Below, one piece after another: positions 61,077 through 64,000 of a stretch of DNA of 64,000 nt. The translations under genes and the position numbers were made by a program. The notes below the pieces were generated by a model, which saw only the letters and a program-made list of their open reading frames with translations, was not told the DNA's origin and did no database searches. Position 1 is the stretch's first letter; the number at the start of each line of letters is the position of its first letter. The stretch lies in NCBI RefSeq assembly GCF_902703175.1, contig NZ_CACRYJ010000016.1, positions 1-64,000 of the forward strand, in the 5' to 3' direction. This DNA is from Occultella aeris. Its GTDB lineage: Bacteria > Actinomycetota > Actinomycetes > Actinomycetales > Beutenbergiaceae.

Positions 61077-61837
61077 CCCGGCTGCGGGTCCTCTCCTTCA
61101 ACATCCAGAGAGGCCTGGCATCCGCGGGCGGGGCCACCGACGAGCGCGCGCTCTCCGACGCGTTCGCCGGCATGAGCGCGGACGTGGTGGCACTGCAGGA
61201 GGTGGACCGCGACCAGCCCCGGTCGCGCCACCTCGACCAGGCGCACGTGATCGCCGATGCCCTGGGGCTCCAGCACGTGCGGTTCGCCGCCGTGCTCGGC
61301 GGCGACGTCCGCCTCGGCAAGCACGCCACCACGCGCCTCGGGGACCACCCCGGCGCCGGGTACGGGCTGGCCATCCTGTCCCGGTACCCGATCACGGCCT
61401 GGTTCGCGCGTCCGCTGCCCCGGGTCCGGATCCCGCTCCCGGGCTGGAAGGGCTCGGCGCCGTTCACCTGGCGCGACGAGCCCCGGGGCGCCCTGGCGGC
61501 CGTCCTTGCCACCCCGGACGGGCCGGTCGGGTTCTGCAGCACGCACCTGTCCCAGGCCGGCCCGATGGCGGCTCTGCAACTGCCCCGTCTGCTCCGGTCG
61601 GTCGACACCCTCCCCGGGGCGCGGATCGTCTGCGGCGACCTCAACCTGAACCACGCCACGGTGGCGCGACTCGCGCGCCGTTACGGCACTGCCCGGGCGG
61701 ACACGTTCCCGGCCGATCATCCCCGCCGCCAGATCGACCACGCCCTGGTCCGCGGCGCCCGGATCGTCTCGGCGTCGGCCACCCGGCTGCCGGTCTCCGA
61801 CCACCGGGCCCTCGAGGTGACGATCGACCTGGCCTGA
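61073..61837 (+). CDS. Endonuclease/exonuclease/phosphatase (EEP) family protein
   Basis: This 254-aa protein has the EEP fold: LSFNIQRGLA at the N-terminus, VALQEVDRDQ with the metal-binding Glu, FCSTHLSQAG, CGDLNLNHATV and the C-terminal SDHRALEVTI with the catalytic Asp-His pair. It lacks a signal peptide. Substrates of such proteins range from DNA to phosphoinositides and cannot be predicted. Translation is coupled to msrB. Confidence 0.85.
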   Translation: MTRLRVLSFNIQRGLASAGGATDERALSDAFAGMSADVVALQEVDRDQPRSRHLDQAHVIADALGLQHVRFAAVLGGDVRLGKHATTRLGDHPGAGYGLAILSRYPITAWFARPLPRVRIPLPGWKGSAPFTWRDEPRGALAAVLATPDGPVGFCSTHLSQAGPMAALQLPRLLRSVDTLPGARIVCGDLNLNHATVARLARRYGTARADTFPADHPRRQIDHALVRGARIVSASATRLPVSDHRALEVTIDLA

Positions 61838-61928
61838 CGCTCGCCGGGGGTGGGCCGTCCCGGGCCTCGGACCGCCGGCCGCGGCCGGCCGAGTCCGCTG
61901 GCATCATGAACCGGGTGAGCGGGCAGCG

Positions 61929-62807
61929 ATGAGACAACTGGTCGACCGGACCCCGGCACCACTGCTCTTCCTGGTCGGCGGCTTCTCGCAGTACGTCGGC
62001 GCCGCCCTCGCGGTGGGCCTGTACCCGACCATGCCCCCGCACGCCGTCGCCTGGCTACGCGCGGTGTTCGCCGCCGTCGTCCTTCTGCTCGTGGTGCGCC
62101 CCTGGCGCGCCGACTGGAACCGCCGCACGCTCGCCCAGACCGGCGTCTTCGGACTCGTCCTGCTCGGCATGAACATGCTGTTCTACGTGGCGATCGAGCA
62201 CCTGCCGCTCGGCGCCGCCGTCGCCGTCGAGTTCACCGGCCCCGTGGCCGTGGCCGCGTGGGGCGGCCGGACGGCGCGGGCCCGGATCGCGATCGGGCTG
62301 GCCCTGTTCGGTGTGCTCTCGATCAGCCTGGTCGGCCTGGACTGGTCGGTGACCGGGTCGACGGCGGACCTCCTCCTCGGTCTCGGCGCCGCGCTTGCCG
62401 CCGGGGTGCTCTGGGCGGCCTACATGGTCATCGGCGGCCGGATCGTGCGGGCGCGGGACGGTCTGTCATCCCTCGCGGTGGGCCTGGCGATCGCCGCGGT
62501 CGCGTTCGCCCCGTTCTCCGCACCGTTCGCCGGCGCCGCCGTCCGACCGGAGATCCTCCTGACCGCGGCCGCCGTGGGGGTGCTCTCCAGCGTGGTGCCG
62601 TACGTGCTGGACCAGGTCACCCTCAAGCGGCTCGGCACGGCCACGTTCGCGCTCATGAACGCCCTGCTCCCGGTCTCGGCCACCATCATCGGCGTGATCG
62701 CGCTGGCCCAGCTGCCCACGGCCGGCGAGGTGATCGGCGTCCTCGCGGTCAGCGCCGCGGTATGGATCTCGGGAAGCGGGAGACGACCCGCGGTGGAGCC
62801 CGGCTGA
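61929..62807 (+). CDS. EamA/DMT family transporter (RhtA-like)
   Basis: This 292-aa membrane protein has ten predicted transmembrane helices as two EamA repeats (about 8-135 and 145-285). Relatives of the RhtA type export amino acids such as threonine and homoserine or related metabolites. Start ATG is preceded by a weak GTGAGCGGG site. It lies alone on its strand, 92 bp after the EEP gene. Confidence 0.85.
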   Translation: MRQLVDRTPAPLLFLVGGFSQYVGAALAVGLYPTMPPHAVAWLRAVFAAVVLLLVVRPWRADWNRRTLAQTGVFGLVLLGMNMLFYVAIEHLPLGAAVAVEFTGPVAVAAWGGRTARARIAIGLALFGVLSISLVGLDWSVTGSTADLLLGLGAALAAGVLWAAYMVIGGRIVRARDGLSSLAVGLAIAAVAFAPFSAPFAGAAVRPEILLTAAAVGVLSSVVPYVLDQVTLKRLGTATFALMNALLPVSATIIGVIALAQLPTAGEVIGVLAVSAAVWISGSGRRPAVEPG

Positions 62808-62913
62808 AACGGCCGCCGAATCCGCCCAACAGGCGGGACGGGGTCGCCTGTGCCACGCTTTCGACTGCAGCCACCGCTGCGAATGTCTGTTCGAGAAGGA
62901 TCGGGGTTCATCC

Positions 62914-63198
62914 ATGGGTGAAGTCATCGGTGTCATCATCTTCGGCGCTGTCATCGGCGTCATCGCACGCCTCGTCCGGCCCGGGCCGCAGAAGATCGGC
63001 ATGCTCTGGACGGTCATCATCGGGATCGTCGGCGCCCTGCTCGGCTACCTGATCTCCGGGTGGCTCGGGGTGCGGGACACGCCGGGCATCGACTGGATCC
63101 GCTGGGTCATCTCCATCGTCGCCGCCGTGGTCCTCCTCGGCGTCTATCTCGGCCTGACGGCGGGCAAGGGCTCGGGCGGCAACTCCGTCACGAAGTGA
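62914..63198 (+). CDS. GlsB/YeaQ/YmgE family stress-response membrane protein
   Basis: This 94-aa protein has three hydrophobic helices (about 5-20, 28-50, 57-84) and the family's GxVIGVIARLVRPGPQKIG turn and IVGALLGYLISGWLG segment. The family is linked to general stress responses. AAGGA lies 13 nt upstream of the ATG. Confidence 0.87.
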   Translation: MGEVIGVIIFGAVIGVIARLVRPGPQKIGMLWTVIIGIVGALLGYLISGWLGVRDTPGIDWIRWVISIVAAVVLLGVYLGLTAGKGSGGNSVTK

Positions 63199-63236
63199 TC
63201 GACGGCCTCGGTCCCGGTGGGATCGAGGTTCGCGGA

Positions 63237-63274
63237 GCGAGGGTCCGGTGGCCGGTCGGCCGCCGGACCCTCGC
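63237..63274 (+). terminator. Terminator after the GlsB-family gene
   Basis: A 17-bp stem with one G-T pair, arms beginning GCGAGGGTCCGG and ending CCGGACCCTCGC, with a 4-nt loop, followed by CTTGTG. It lies 38 bp after the stop. Confidence 0.75.
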
Positions 63275-63324
63275 CTTGTGCGGGTACCACCCGGACGCAG
63301 GTGAGATCGGTGCCGCGATTCTGG

Positions 63325-63330
63325 GAGAGT
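63325..63330 (+). promoter_or_regulatory. -10-like box of nagB (leaderless)
   Basis: GAGAGT ends 6 nt before the ATG at 63337. It is a weak box supported mainly by its position. Confidence 0.3.
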
Positions 63331-63336
63331 GGGCCC

Positions 63337-64000
63337 ATGGAGCTCATCATCGCGCCGGATTCCCGGGCCATCGCCACCATCGTCGCCGACGCGATCGCCG
63401 CACTGCTGGACCGCAAGCCCGATGCCGTGCTCGGCGTCGCCACCGGATCCTCCCCGCTCGCGATCTACGACGAGCTCGCCACCCGGTACGCCGCCGGCGC
63501 GATCTCGCTCGCCGGTGCACGTGCGTTCATGCTGGACGAGTACGTGGGACTGGCCGCGGACCACCCGCAGCGGTACCGGAACGTGATCGAGACGGAGTTC
63601 GCCGGCCGGGTGGACATCGACCCGGCCAACGTGCAGGGTCCCGACGGGCTCGCCGCGGACATCCCCGCGGCCTGCGCGGCCTACGAGCAGGCGATCGTGG
63701 ACGCCGGCGGTGTGGACGTCCAGATCCTCGGTATCGGCACCGACGGGCACATCGCGTTCAACGAGCCGGGCTCCTCGCTCGCCTCGCGCACCAGGATCAA
63801 GACGCTCACCGTGCAGACCCGCCAGGACAACGCCCGGTTCTTCGACGGCGACCTCGAGCAGGTGCCCACCCACTGCCTCACCCAGGGCCTCGCCACCATC
63901 ATGAGCGCCCGGCACCTCGTGCTCGTCGCCACCGGGCTGGCCAAGGCCGAGGCCGTGCACCACATGGTCGAGGGCAGCGTCAGCGCGATGTGGCCGGCCA
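63337..64000 (+). CDS. nagB: Glucosamine-6-phosphate deaminase, 3' part outside window
   Basis: The 221 visible codons encode the start of NagB, which converts glucosamine-6-phosphate to fructose-6-phosphate and ammonia. Motifs seen are VLGVATGSSPLAIYDEL (phosphate binding), FMLDEYVGL with the catalytic Asp, and ILGIGTDGHIAFNEPGSSLAS with the catalytic His. The frame is open to the window edge, and about 40 residues of the usual length of roughly 260 are missing. It could act with the GlcNAc-kinase-like protein at 11.6 kb in amino-sugar use. Confidence 0.93.
   Translation, partial: MELIIAPDSRAIATIVADAIAALLDRKPDAVLGVATGSSPLAIYDELATRYAAGAISLAGARAFMLDEYVGLAADHPQRYRNVIETEFAGRVDIDPANVQGPDGLAADIPAACAAYEQAIVDAGGVDVQILGIGTDGHIAFNEPGSSLASRTRIKTLTVQTRQDNARFFDGDLEQVPTHCLTQGLATIMSARHLVLVATGLAKAEAVHHMVEGSVSAMWPA

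Overview
The window is a chromosomal segment of a very GC-rich Gram-positive actinobacterium. Supporting signs are strong G/C at third codon positions, many GTG starts, Tat- and lipobox-type export signals, an actinobacterial-type NAD-malic enzyme with an N-terminal ACT-like region, DUF3073 after purF-purM, and many genes whose -10-like box sits only 6-7 nt before the start codon (leaderless mRNAs). A Micrococcales relative (Beutenbergia/Ruania/Georgenia-like) would fit, but this is a guess from gene content, not a measurement.

Layout. 1-4.2 kb: a lipoprotein solute-binding protein translationally coupled to two luciferase-like flavin monooxygenases. 4.2-8.8 kb: a TPR protein and a 1344-residue Tat-exported multidomain protein with an unassigned catalytic region. 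8.9-13.5 kb: a small membrane protein, gdhA, cutC, a BadF-type (GlcNAc-like) kinase and a glycerophosphodiesterase. 13.6-20.5 kb (minus strand): a ROK regulator, two Gfo/Idh/MocA dehydrogenases, two ABC sugar permeases and a binding protein. A tandem array of about 68-bp repeats splits this cluster, and the repeats resemble the ends of the insertion sequence beside it (20.5-21.9 kb), whose transposase has lost key DDE residues. 21.9-28.2 kb: accessory genes (epoxide hydrolase with a divergent CGNR regulator, S51-type peptidase, a methionine aminopeptidase with a divergent XRE-like regulator, MFS exporter, CorA). 28.2-38.5 kb: a coupled minus-strand operon (GH3, two permeases, binding protein, DUF624, GH42) divergent from a LacI regulator, with CGAAA-N-TTTCG operators typical of xylo-oligosaccharide repressors. 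38.5-46.2 kb: malic enzyme, rsgA and a 1620-residue secreted nuclease/5'-nucleotidase fusion. 46.3-52.2 kb: the housekeeping purF-purM neighbourhood. 52.4-56.6 kb: DUF3618, a holin-X-like protein and a MacB/FtsX-type ABC exporter. 57 kb: tRNA-Glu, tRNA-Asp, tRNA-Phe. 57.5-64 kb: metallopeptidase, galE, surE, DUF937, msrB, EEP phosphatase, EamA transporter, GlsB and the start of nagB.

Function. The dominant theme is uptake and breakdown of plant oligosaccharides: two complete SBP-permease modules, both without an ATPase gene (so probably fed by a shared MsiK-type ATPase), each with its own regulator and catabolic enzymes. Most other genes are housekeeping. I found no CRISPR array, prophage or recognisable defence system. 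The most unusual features are the IS-end-like tandem array, the DDE-degenerate transposase, a pair of 54-bp palindromic elements in inverted orientation 5 kb apart, the paired operators of the CGNR regulator, and the recurrent leaderless promoter architecture. All promoter, operator and terminator calls are read by eye.
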